Positions 1 through 5,445 of a stretch of 5,445 nt of DNA are shown here, piece by piece (positions within the stretch are counted from its first letter, which is position 1; every line of letters starts with the position of its first letter). Location of the stretch: the NCBI GenBank assembly GCA_014377055.1, contig JACMQJ010000321.1:1-5445 (forward strand). The letters are read 5' to 3'. Position numbers and translations under genes: made by a program. The notes under the pieces were generated by a model. The model did no database searches, had not been told where the DNA came from, and saw only the letters and a list, made by a program, of their open reading frames with translations. This DNA is from Candidatus Sericytochromatia bacterium. GTDB taxonomy: Bacteria; Cyanobacteriota; Sericytochromatia; UBA7694; JACMQJ01.

Positions 1-2192
1 TTTAGATTAACAATGCGATCAGTTAATTTTTCATTCTGAGTTAAAGCTTTTTCCATAGCTTCATTATTAACAGCTATAACTAGGTTAGCATCATTTTCTA
101 TATCACCAGCTTCTCTAAGATTATCAAGCCTGATTTTATTCTTTGAATCCTTATCTCTTCCCAGTTGTGCTCCCAAAATAATTGGTAATGATAAAGTTTT
201 AGCAGCTTCCAAAATAGTTTCTGAGATTTTTTGTAATTCGATTTGTCTAGTTGAAAAACGTCCATTAATTTTAATTTTTTGAATATAGTCGATAAAAACA
301 GCTCCAATATCGTATCTATCTTTTAGATATGATATTTGGTTTACCAACTGGTGAACATAAAAAGGTTCATCAATAAGCCAAAGTCTACTACTTTCAGTAA
401 GTTCCTTTAGTTTTAACTTTCCTTTTTCTATTTGATAAACATCCTTATTTTTAAATTTCACATAATTTTCAATTTGCTGTAAATTTTGTTTTTGATTAAC
501 CATATGATCACTAAGAATATTTAAAATTTTAAGTGAAAGTTGCTTTTTTGTTTCTTCATAGGAAAAGAATAGAAAAGTTTTCTTGGGATAAAGCTCTATC
601 ATGTTCAGATAAAGGTTTAAAAGTAGGGTTGTTTTACCATGTGATGGACGACCAGCAATAATAGTAATAGCTTGCTGTGGGATAAGTAATAATTCATCAA
701 GTTTTTTATACCCTGTTTTCAATCCTTCAACAGTTGTGGCTAAATCGTTTTCTAAATCATTTAATGTATAAGGTTTAATAACCTTACTAACAGTTCCAGC
801 TTTGATATTCTGTATTTTTTCAGTGATAAAACTTTCAATGCTTTCAATCTGATCTTCTTCAATTAGTTTTGACGCATCTCTGAATAAATCTTTGTAATCT
901 CTTTCCAGCTTTTGACGATGGATTTTTTCTTTATAACTTTCAAATTTTAATTCAAGAAATTCAGGTGGTATATCTAAAATTTCTGTTGCTGTTTTGAGAT
1001 AATCGTGAGCAATTAATGGATCTCTGATACTTTCACCATAACTTAAAGCCTCTTCAATCGCAGCATCCTTATCTTTATCTGTTTCAAGGTTATTATGTTT
1101 TATTGGTAAATATTTAGCTAACCATTTAGTACCACTTTCAGACTGTTTAATTAATTTACTTAAAGCTTCAGCTCCATTACTTATAATAAATTCATCAGGG
1201 TCTTTAAATTTATCTGGTAAGGTCATGACGAAAGCCTTTAAACCTTCTCGATAAATCATTCTTATTGCTTTTTCTGTACCTAACTGTCCAGCTTGATCAT
1301 TATCAAGAGCAAGAGTAAAGCTTTTAAAACCTAATTTAACAGCATTTTCTAACTGTATCTTAGTGATTGTACTTCCGCCAGTTCCAACTATTCCTTTTAA
1401 ACCTCTGGCATTAGCAATAAGACAATCAAGATAACCTTCAACTATAGTAATTTCTCTTAAGTGACGAGTTTGGTACAAATTAAAGAGTGTATCTTTTTCT
1501 ATTCCATAGCTGTATTTATATTTTTTTTCATTAATTTCTTCCAATTCCTCATTTGAAAGTAAACTTCTAACAATAAATCCTTTAAGCATACCTACACTAT
1601 CTCGATAAGGAATAACTAATTGATGAGTTGTGCCAAAACCTTTTGTTTTTAGACCACTATTGTTTATTGCGTTATAAATACTGCCATTATTTAGTAAATA
1701 TTCTTCTAAAGACTTTAACGAAGGATAAAAACCCAATTCCATAACTTTAATCTCATCAGTGGTATATCCTCTTTTTAAAAGATAATCAAGAGCTGGTTTT
1801 CCTTGTTCTTGCCATAATAGACTTTTCATATAATTAAGCGATTTTTCCAAAACATTAGATGTTTCTCTTGCTTCTGAATATTTTTCATCAGAATAATTAT
1901 TTTCAGGTAAATTAACTCCTGAAAGTCTAGCTAATTCAACTAGTGTTTCTCTATTAGTAAAACCATTTCTCTCTTGAACATAATCCCAAATACTTTTTGA
2001 ATAAGAGCAATTATTCAGACGGTTACAATTTATATGGGTTTTATTATCATAAATATATGCTTCTCTTTTATTGCAGTTAGGGCAGTTAAGAAGATAGTAT
2101 GAGCCAGATTTTTCAGGATTAAATTCAGCAAGTAGCTGTGATCTATCAAGCCTCGGATATATTTCATTTAAAATATCTTTTATATCATTCAT
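1..2192 (-). CDS. Fused DNA primase-helicase (DnaG/TOPRIM plus DnaB-like), C-terminus cut by window edge
   Basis: The frame is open from the ATG at 2192 to the left edge (730 codons, no stop), so the C-terminus is missing. A zinc-ribbon-like N-terminus has CPNC at residues 37-40 and further cysteines at 56 and 62. A DnaG-type catalytic core follows: IPYRD near 194-198, then TOPRIM motifs VEGYLD (Glu252), LDND (Asp297, Asp299) and DPDEF (331-335). A helical linker (about 340-490) leads to a RecA-like DnaB helicase domain: Walker A GRPSHGKT (514-521), Walker B VFIDY (Asp635), GAQL (Gln676) and LREAGDIENDA (692-702). By family knowledge such proteins unwind DNA and lay RNA primers at a replication fork; fusions occur in phages and plasmids. 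Probably only some tens of residues are missing. There is no clear Shine-Dalgarno. An in-frame ATG at 2246 would add 18 residues, but an extended -10 lies between the two ATGs, so 2192 is preferred. Domain calls are secure; replicon type is inference. Confidence 0.93.
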   Translation of the reverse strand, partial: MNDIKDILNEIYPRLDRSQLLAEFNPEKSGSYYLLNCPNCNKREAYIYDNKTHINCNRLNNCSYSKSIWDYVQERNGFTNRETLVELARLSGVNLPENNYSDEKYSEARETSNVLEKSLNYMKSLLWQEQGKPALDYLLKRGYTTDEIKVMELGFYPSLKSLEEYLLNNGSIYNAINNSGLKTKGFGTTHQLVIPYRDSVGMLKGFIVRSLLSNEELEEINEKKYKYSYGIEKDTLFNLYQTRHLREITIVEGYLDCLIANARGLKGIVGTGGSTITKIQLENAVKLGFKSFTLALDNDQAGQLGTEKAIRMIYREGLKAFVMTLPDKFKDPDEFIISNGAEALSKLIKQSESGTKWLAKYLPIKHNNLETDKDKDAAIEEALSYGESIRDPLIAHDYLKTATEILDIPPEFLELKFESYKEKIHRQKLERDYKDLFRDASKLIEEDQIESIESFITEKIQNIKAGTVSKVIKPYTLNDLENDLATTVEGLKTGYKKLDELLLIPQQAITIIAGRPSHGKTTLLLNLYLNMIELYPKKTFLFFSYEETKKQLSLKILNILSDHMVNQKQNLQQIENYVKFKNKDVYQIEKGKLKLKELTESSRLWLIDEPFYVHQLVNQISYLKDRYDIGAVFIDYIQKIKINGRFSTRQIELQKISETILEAAKTLSLPIILGAQLGRDKDSKNKIRLDNLREAGDIENDANLVIAVNNEAMEKALTQNEKLTDRIVNL

Positions 2193-2239
2193 AATTTGTA
2201 CTAAAAATACATATTTTGTTTGATTGATTATATCATTCA
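2180..2239 (-). repeat. 12-bp direct repeat across the primase-helicase start region
   Basis: TGAATGATATAA (minus strand) occurs exactly twice, at 2228-2239 and 2180-2191, with starts 48 bp apart. The left copy on the map overlaps the ATG at 2192 and the first codons; the other contains the candidate -10. Because 48 is a multiple of three, both copies are in the same frame (LNDI and MNDI). It may be an operator pair, a small duplication, or chance in AT-rich sequence. Confidence 0.55.
2227..2235 (-). promoter_or_regulatory. Candidate extended -10 promoter for the primase-helicase
   Basis: The minus strand reads TGATATAAT, a perfect extended -10 (TG-N-TATAAT). The hexamer 17 bp upstream (CATAAA) is a poor -35, as is common for extended -10 promoters. 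Transcription would begin near 2220, giving a leader of about 27 nt before the ATG at 2192 and excluding the upstream in-frame ATG at 2246. In DNA this AT-rich a chance match is possible. Confidence 0.4.
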
Positions 2240-2325
2240 AAGCCATCTTTTTATGATAGTTTGAACAATTTTTATATAATTTTAGTTCTTGGCTATTTTA
2301 TTCTTTTATTTGCTAATTCGATTTA

Positions 2326-2334
2326 TGATAAAAT
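2326..2334 (+). promoter_or_regulatory. Candidate extended -10 just upstream of the AAA-ATPase-like gene
   Basis: TGATAAAAT matches an extended -10 with one mismatch (TAAAAT for TATAAT) and ends 6 bp before the ATG at 2341. Initiation about 7 nt downstream would fall on the ATG itself, giving a leaderless or nearly leaderless mRNA. That would fit the lack of any Shine-Dalgarno here. No convincing -35 is present, and TATAAT at 2334-2339 is too close to the start codon to serve this gene. Confidence 0.3.
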
Positions 2335-2340
2335 ATAATT

Positions 2341-3894
2341 ATGAAAAAATTACCATTGGGAATACAAACCTTTAGAAAGATAATAGAATCAGATAATCTT
2401 TATGTAGATAAGACAAAAGATATTTATAACCTATTATCTAGTAATGAAAGTAATTTCTATTTTTTATCACGTCCAAGAAGATTTGGTAAGTCCTTACTTA
2501 TCAGTACTTTAGAAGAAATATTTCTTGGTAATCAGGAATTATTTAAGGGATTATGGATCTATGACAAAATTGAATGGAAAAAATACCCTGTTATCAGAAT
2601 TGATTTTACTGGTTTTACTTATAGTAATGGAATAGATGGCTTTCAAAAATCTTTTTTAGCAGAAGTTAAAACTTTATATGAAAAATATAATTTAGAAATA
2701 AAGAGTAATGATTATAAAAAAGCTTTCAAAGAGTTAATTAAGCAAATATCATCAAAAGAAAAAATAGTTATTTTAATAGATGAATATGATAAGCCAATAG
2801 TTGAATTTATTGAGAATGCTGAAATAAGAAATATCATGAAAGATATAATTAAGGACTTTTATTTGGTAATCAAGGAATCAGACCAGTATATTAAGTTTGC
2901 ATTTTTAACAGGAGTATCAAAATTCAGTAAAATATCTGTCTTTTCTGGCTTAAATAATTTGAGAGATATAACTCTGGAAAAAGGTTTTTCAACAATGCTT
3001 GGATATACAGAAAAAGAATTATTTATCTATTTTAAGGAACATATAAAAGCAACAGCTAAAGAACTTAAAGTAACACAAAAATATCTAAAAGATACTTTAA
3101 AGACTTGGTATAACGGTTATTCTTGGGATGGAAAGAACTTTGTCTATAATCCTTTTTCAATTTTAAGTGTATTAACTGTTAGGCAAATAGATAACTATTG
3201 GTTTCAGTCAGGAACATCAACATTTTTAGTTAAATTAATAAAAGAAAAGAATATTGATGTAAAAAATCTGGAAAATATAGAAGCCTCAAAATCAATGTTG
3301 GACTCCTTTGAAATAGAAGATATAGATGTTGAGAGCTTATTATTTCAAACAGGTTATTTAACAATAAAAAAAATAGAAGAAAAAAATCTTGGTTATAAAA
3401 AATATTATCTTAATTATCCTAATTTAGAGGTAAAAGAGTCTTTTTTGAATAGCATTTTAAGAAGTTTTTCTAATAATAAAAAAGATAGCAAAATTTTAAT
3501 TGGTGATTTGGTAGAGTATATTGAACAAAATAATCTTGAAGAGTTTTTTAATATATTGAAAGATGTATTTACTCATATTCCATCTGTTATCTTTATGAGT
3601 GATAAGGAAGCTTATTATCATACGATTATTTATTTAATACTGACTTTAATTGGAGTGAGAATAAATGTTGAAGTTCATACTAACAAAGGTAGAATAGATG
3701 CAGTTATTGAAACAGAAACTCATATTTATGTTTTTGAATTTAAGATGACTAATACCAATCAAGCAATAAAACAAATAGAATCAAAGAAATATTATGAAAG
3801 TTATCTCTTATCGGATAAGGTTATTTATTTAATTGGTGTAAGCTTTGATTCAAATGAAAGAAATATTAGTAAATGGAGTTTCAAAGCTCTATAA
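2341..3894 (+). CDS. AAA-ATPase-like protein with C-terminal PD-(D/E)XK nuclease-fold domain
   Basis: This complete 517-residue protein belongs to the large AAA-ATPase_like/PDDEXK_9 family, also annotated as DUF1703-type. The N-terminus MKKLPLGIQTF with YVDKT (21-25) is the family's usual opening and fixes the start despite the absent Shine-Dalgarno. The P-loop is RPRRFGKSL (44-52), Walker B is IVILIDEYD (142-150), and LTGVSKF (189-195) follows. Family signatures YNGYSWDG (257-264), YNPFSIL (269-275) and YWFQSGT (286-292) are present. The C-terminal domain has GRID (450-453) and VFEFK (464-468), so Asp453, Glu466 and Lys468 form a complete D-X12-E-X-K nuclease core. No signal peptide or clear membrane segment is seen, so a cytosolic protein is expected. 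It is divergent from the primase-helicase and convergent with the TA operon, so it is probably transcribed alone. The family's biological role is not established; DNA processing, element maintenance or defence are possible. Family assignment is firm, function is not. Confidence 0.93.
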   Translation: MKKLPLGIQTFRKIIESDNLYVDKTKDIYNLLSSNESNFYFLSRPRRFGKSLLISTLEEIFLGNQELFKGLWIYDKIEWKKYPVIRIDFTGFTYSNGIDGFQKSFLAEVKTLYEKYNLEIKSNDYKKAFKELIKQISSKEKIVILIDEYDKPIVEFIENAEIRNIMKDIIKDFYLVIKESDQYIKFAFLTGVSKFSKISVFSGLNNLRDITLEKGFSTMLGYTEKELFIYFKEHIKATAKELKVTQKYLKDTLKTWYNGYSWDGKNFVYNPFSILSVLTVRQIDNYWFQSGTSTFLVKLIKEKNIDVKNLENIEASKSMLDSFEIEDIDVESLLFQTGYLTIKKIEEKNLGYKKYYLNYPNLEVKESFLNSILRSFSNNKKDSKILIGDLVEYIEQNNLEEFFNILKDVFTHIPSVIFMSDKEAYYHTIIYLILTLIGVRINVEVHTNKGRIDAVIETETHIYVFEFKMTNTNQAIKQIESKKYYESYLLSDKVIYLIGVSFDSNERNISKWSFKAL

Positions 3895-3896
3895 AT

Positions 3897-3914
3897 AAAG
3901 TAAACTCTACTTTT
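3897..3914 (+). terminator. Weak AT-rich hairpin after the AAA-ATPase-like gene
   Basis: AAAGTA (3897-3902) and TACTTT (3908-3913) can pair across a 5-nt loop just after the stop codon, with the T-run forming part of the stem. The stem is short and A/T-dominated, so it is at best a weak intrinsic terminator in the 79-bp spacer between the converging genes. Confidence 0.2.
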
Positions 3915-3973
3915 CTGGGTACTATCAATAATTAGCACACGTTAGAACTATATCTAAGGCAAGGTTTTTAGTT

Positions 3974-4342
3974 TTAAAATATGGTATGGGTAAGATAGCC
4001 TAGACATCTGGTAAGAACTAAAACAACTTCTTCTAATTCTTCCTTTGATAGCTTTCCTAAACGTTTTTCAAATCTCTGAATATCAAAAGATTTTATTTGG
4101 CTACAATCAATCGTACTATATTTATTTAAACCATTCAATTTAGTTGGAGTAATTGGGATATAACAAAACATTCCTGCATGATGATCTTTATAATCTCTAA
4201 TAGGTACAACTATCCTTGTAGGTAAAACACCCATAGCATCTATACTTATGATAATTGCAGGGCGTATTTTTTGAATTTCTGCTCCAAGTTGTGGCTCAAA
4301 ATTAACAAGCCAAATTTCTGCATATTTTGGTTTTGATGGCAT
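3974..4342 (-). CDS. MazF/PemK-family toxin (predicted endoribonuclease) of a type II TA pair
   Basis: This 122-residue protein has the usual MazF/PemK length and pattern. It opens with EIWLVNFEP (9-17), the first strand of the fold. The loop GAEIQKIRPAIIIS follows, with the conserved Arg-Pro at 27-28. Next come VVPIRD (45-50), then NGLNKYSTIDCSQIKSFD (70-87), matching the family's Ser/Thr...Asp...Gln region, and LGKLS (95-99) before the final helix. Family members cleave mRNA at short sequences and are blocked by a cognate antitoxin; the sequence cut by this one cannot be read from the protein. The gene begins 30 bp after the antitoxin stop, with the antitoxin first. A TAAGG lies 13 nt before the ATG, longer than ideal spacing, so translation may be weak or coupled to the upstream gene. 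The frame is intact with no lost core motif. Confidence 0.9.
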   Translation of the reverse strand: MPSKPKYAEIWLVNFEPQLGAEIQKIRPAIIISIDAMGVLPTRIVVPIRDYKDHHAGMFCYIPITPTKLNGLNKYSTIDCSQIKSFDIQRFEKRLGKLSKEELEEVVLVLTRCLGYLTHTIF

Positions 4343-4372
4343 AGTGTGAAAATTACCTTATAAAAATAGAAT

Positions 4373-4711
4373 TTAATAATCCAGCAATTGTTGATTATCT
4401 TCTATGACTTCATAGTTTTTTACCATTACATTGGCTTGCTCACGTAATATTTTTTCTTGTTCCTCTATTGGTAGAGCAAGAAACTCCCTTGCTGGCATTC
4501 TCTTTTTTGTCTTAGCAATTCCTAAGGTAATATTTTTTTCTTCACATGCTTTATGAACTAATTCTACTATAATTGTTGAAGCTGGTTTCTTTTCGGCTTT
4601 TGCCAATAATTGTAAATATAATTTGTCTTCAGGCTTCATTTTTAAACCAAAATAAGCTATCTGATCATATTTTTTAGGTCTACCTCCAAGTTTTGTTGTT
4701 ATAGTTTCCAT
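4373..4711 (-). CDS. Antitoxin partner of the MazF-like toxin, probable ribbon-helix-helix DNA-binding protein
   Basis: A 112-residue protein encoded directly upstream of the toxin. Residues 19-57 look like a ribbon-helix-helix domain: strand AYFGLKMK (19-26), helix PEDKLYLQLLAKAEKK (27-42), then a second helix in ASTIIVELVHKACEE (44-58). A basic GRPKK (10-14), resembling the core of an AT-hook, precedes it. The C-terminal part REFLALPIEEQEKILREQ (75-92), ending in an acidic tail, resembles the toxin-binding tails of MazF antitoxins that I associate with Cyanobacteria-like genomes. Expected role: neutralise the toxin through the tail and repress the operon through the N-terminal domain. The start is fixed by AGAGG 8 nt upstream and a promoter farther upstream. 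The antitoxin role rests on gene order, size and domain pattern rather than on recognising a named family member. Confidence 0.82.
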   Translation of the reverse strand: METITTKLGGRPKKYDQIAYFGLKMKPEDKLYLQLLAKAEKKPASTIIVELVHKACEEKNITLGIAKTKKRMPAREFLALPIEEQEKILREQANVMVKNYEVIEDNQQLLDY

Positions 4712-4719
4712 AATGTGAA

Positions 4720-4724
4720 CCTCT
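4720..4724 (-). promoter_or_regulatory. Ribosome binding site of the antitoxin gene
   Basis: AGAGG on the minus strand lies 8 nt before the ATG at 4711. It is the only well-placed Shine-Dalgarno in the window, and it favours strong antitoxin translation relative to the toxin. Confidence 0.7.
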
Positions 4725-4747
4725 AAAAAATTAAATCTTCTAAGAAA

Positions 4748-4776
4748 ACTATAGCAAGAAATAAGTAAAAGTGCAA
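4748..4776 (-). promoter_or_regulatory. Promoter of the toxin-antitoxin operon
   Basis: On the minus strand the -35 is TTGCAC (4771-4776). After a 17-bp spacer comes the -10 TATAGT (4748-4753), preceded by TGC, which makes an extended -10. Transcription would start near 4741, about 30 nt before the antitoxin ATG. A short near-palindrome, TTCT-N-AGAA (4738-4746), sits at the expected start site and could be an operator for the antitoxin, though this part is weak. Confidence 0.62.
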
Positions 4777-4815
4777 CATAATCCTAAAAATATTGTTTTG
4801 TATAAACCAAACATG

Positions 4816-4826
4816 TATCTTTGGGT
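4816..4826 (+). repeat. Left copy of an 11-bp inverted repeat (TATCTTTGGGT)
   Basis: The exact reverse complement lies at 5328-5338, 501 bp away. The two copies face each other near the ends of the non-coding region. The GGGT core makes chance matching less likely than for pure A/T words. No flanking target duplication is seen. Confidence 0.55.
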
Positions 4827-5188
4827 CTTGCTTCGGTCAAGTTTATTGAAAATATATTAATATTTATATAAAGAATACAGTCATTTTTAATAGCATAAAT
4901 AATTCTATTTGATTAACCAAAATAAATGTCACTCTTTGATTGAGGAAGATGACTACAAGTTATAAATTACTTTATCAAGTTTGTAAATAATTAAAGTCTT
5001 TATTTAGGGAATAAACTTAAAATCTCTGATATTTAGCGTTAGTAATTTTAAATTTTTATAGGATTTACTTATAATAAATATCACTAAATATTGTTTTTAA
5101 TTAATGTCTATTTTCATATTTTAAACAAATTAAACAATTTTTGTTGTTATTGAAGAAAATAATTTAAATTTGGAAAAAATCGAAAAAT

Positions 5189-5210
5189 CTAAGGTAAACG
5201 TTTACCTTAG
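5189..5210. repeat. Perfect 22-bp palindrome, candidate operator or cis site
   Basis: CTAAGGTAAAC is followed directly by its exact reverse complement GTTTACCTTAG, with no spacer. A gap-free palindrome of this length is better suited to binding a symmetric protein dimer than to forming an RNA hairpin, which would have no loop. The centre AAACGTTT resembles the centre of LacI/GalR-family operators such as the PurR box, but no such regulator is encoded in the window. Confidence 0.8.
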
Positions 5211-5264
5211 CTGAAACCCTTATGAATAGTACATCTTAAAAATAAGGTTATTAAAATATAACAT

Positions 5265-5284
5265 AATTGTTAACAATTGTAACA
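5265..5284. repeat. 14-bp palindrome overlapping a short direct repeat
   Basis: AATTGTTAACAATT (5265-5278) is a perfect palindrome. It overlaps the near-tandem pair ATTGTTAACA (5266-5275) and ATTGTAACA (5276-5284). The bases are mostly A/T, so chance is a fair explanation, but it lies 55 bp from the 22-bp palindrome. Confidence 0.5.
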
Positions 5285-5325
5285 AATATAGTGCAAAATT
5301 TCTATGATTATCATAATATATAGAT

Positions 5326-5346
5326 ACACCCAAAGATAAACACCCA
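5326..5346 (+). repeat. Direct repeat ACACCCA, two copies 14 bp apart
   Basis: ACACCCA occurs at 5326-5332 and 5340-5346. The first copy overlaps the right arm of the long-range inverted repeat. These C-rich words stand out in AT-rich surroundings and could be protein-binding half-sites. Confidence 0.45.
5328..5338 (-). repeat. Right copy of the 11-bp inverted repeat (ACCCAAAGATA)
   Basis: Exact reverse complement of 4816-4826. On the minus strand a related GGGTGTTTATCT lies next to it, so the motif is partly repeated locally. Confidence 0.55.
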
Positions 5347-5359
5347 CGTTGTAATTTTG

Positions 5360-5381
5360 TTCTTTATTTTTTAATAAAGAA
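5360..5381. repeat. AT-rich stem-loop, 9-bp stem with TTTT loop
   Basis: TTCTTTATT and AATAAAGAA pair perfectly around four T residues. Neither strand continues into a clean T-run after the stem, so it is not a standard intrinsic terminator. It may be a weak bidirectional terminator for genes beyond the right edge, or simply AT-rich sequence. Confidence 0.35.
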
Positions 5382-5445
5382 ACAAAAAAATAAAATATTA
5401 GTAGTATTTAAATAAATATATTGATATTTGAAGATTTTAAAAAAA

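Larger units (their letters stand above)
4777..5445. other. Long AT-rich non-coding region with clustered palindromes and repeats
   Basis: About 670 bp without a credible gene: stops are dense on both strands and the longest ATG-initiated frames I found are about 20 codons, lacking ribosome sites. G+C falls to about 15-22% in sample lines. The region contains the palindromes and repeats listed separately, plus an inverted pair TGATATTTA (5027-5035) and TAAATATCA (5075-5083), with TGATATTT again at 5422-5429. No convincing DnaA boxes, iterons, tRNA, rRNA or CRISPR repeats are visible. It could be regulatory, an origin or segregation region, or decayed sequence. Confidence 0.7.

Noticed and set aside
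98..307. Minus-strand frame of 69 codons
   Set aside because: It lies inside the primase-helicase gene in a different frame and has no recognisable domain or ribosome site.
2275..2280. TATAAT on the plus strand in the divergent intergenic region
   Set aside because: No -35 at suitable spacing (TTGAAC is only 8 bp away) and no extended TG, so likely chance.
3942..3957. TTAGA/TCTAA hairpin after the toxin gene
   Set aside because: A 5-bp A/T-rich stem without a following T-run; not supportable as a terminator.
4801..4809. TTATACAAA-like match to a DnaA box on the minus strand
   Set aside because: It differs at two positions from TTATCCACA and is isolated, so it is no evidence for an origin.
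4749..4814. Minus-strand 21-residue hydrophobic frame (starts MFGLYKTIFLGL)
   Set aside because: No ribosome binding site, and it overlaps the TA promoter, so it is more likely chance in T-rich sequence than a membrane peptide.
4949..4990. Plus-strand 13-codon frame with GAGGA just before its ATG
   Set aside because: The GAGGA is only about 2 nt from the ATG, too close, and the frame is very short.
5212..5250. CCTTAT/ATAAGG pairing downstream of the 22-bp palindrome
   Set aside because: A 6-bp stem with a loop of more than 20 nt is too weak to call a structure.
4777..5445. CRISPR array or iteron array
   Set aside because: Repeats are few, short and irregularly spaced; no regular repeat-spacer pattern.

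Overview
This is a very AT-rich bacterial (or bacterial mobile-element) window. Sample lines give about 30% G+C in the genes and about 15-22% in the right-hand non-coding part. It carries four protein genes: a large primase-helicase cut by the left edge (minus strand), a divergent AAA-ATPase-like/PD-(D/E)XK protein (plus strand), and a two-gene MazF/PemK-type toxin-antitoxin operon (minus strand) convergent with it. All three complete genes end in TAA, and no in-frame TGA needs to be read through, so there is no sign of code reassignment. The organism cannot be named from the sequence. The toxin-antitoxin pair looks like the MazF and antitoxin pairs I recall from Cyanobacteria-like and related genomes, and AAA-ATPase-like/PDDEXK proteins are common in host-associated, AT-rich bacteria. 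Both are weak hints only. A fused primase-helicase, a TA operon and long non-coding DNA together suggest a plasmid, prophage or other accessory segment, but no replication initiator, partition, integrase or structural gene is visible.

Layout. Positions 1-2192 (minus): DnaG/DnaB-type fusion with zinc-binding, TOPRIM and RecA-like helicase domains, running off the window. Positions 2193-2340: divergent intergenic region with an extended -10 candidate for each gene and a 12-bp direct repeat spanning the primase-helicase start. Positions 2341-3894 (plus): 517-residue ATPase/nuclease-fold protein. Positions 3895-3973: short convergent spacer. Positions 3974-4342 and 4373-4711 (minus): toxin and upstream antitoxin, 30 bp apart, driven by a good promoter at about 4748-4776. 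Positions 4777-5445: roughly 670 bp without a credible gene. It holds a perfect 22-bp palindrome, a 14-bp palindrome, an 11-bp motif repeated in inverted orientation near both ends, a short direct repeat and an AT hairpin.

How the parts may work together (inference). The primase-helicase would open and prime DNA at a replication fork, the TA pair would stabilise the segment or respond to stress, and the AT-rich palindromic region could be a cis-acting site such as an operator, origin or segregation site. The role of the ATPase/PD-(D/E)XK protein is unknown. I do not see proof of a new system. The most unexplained signal is the organised non-coding region on the right.
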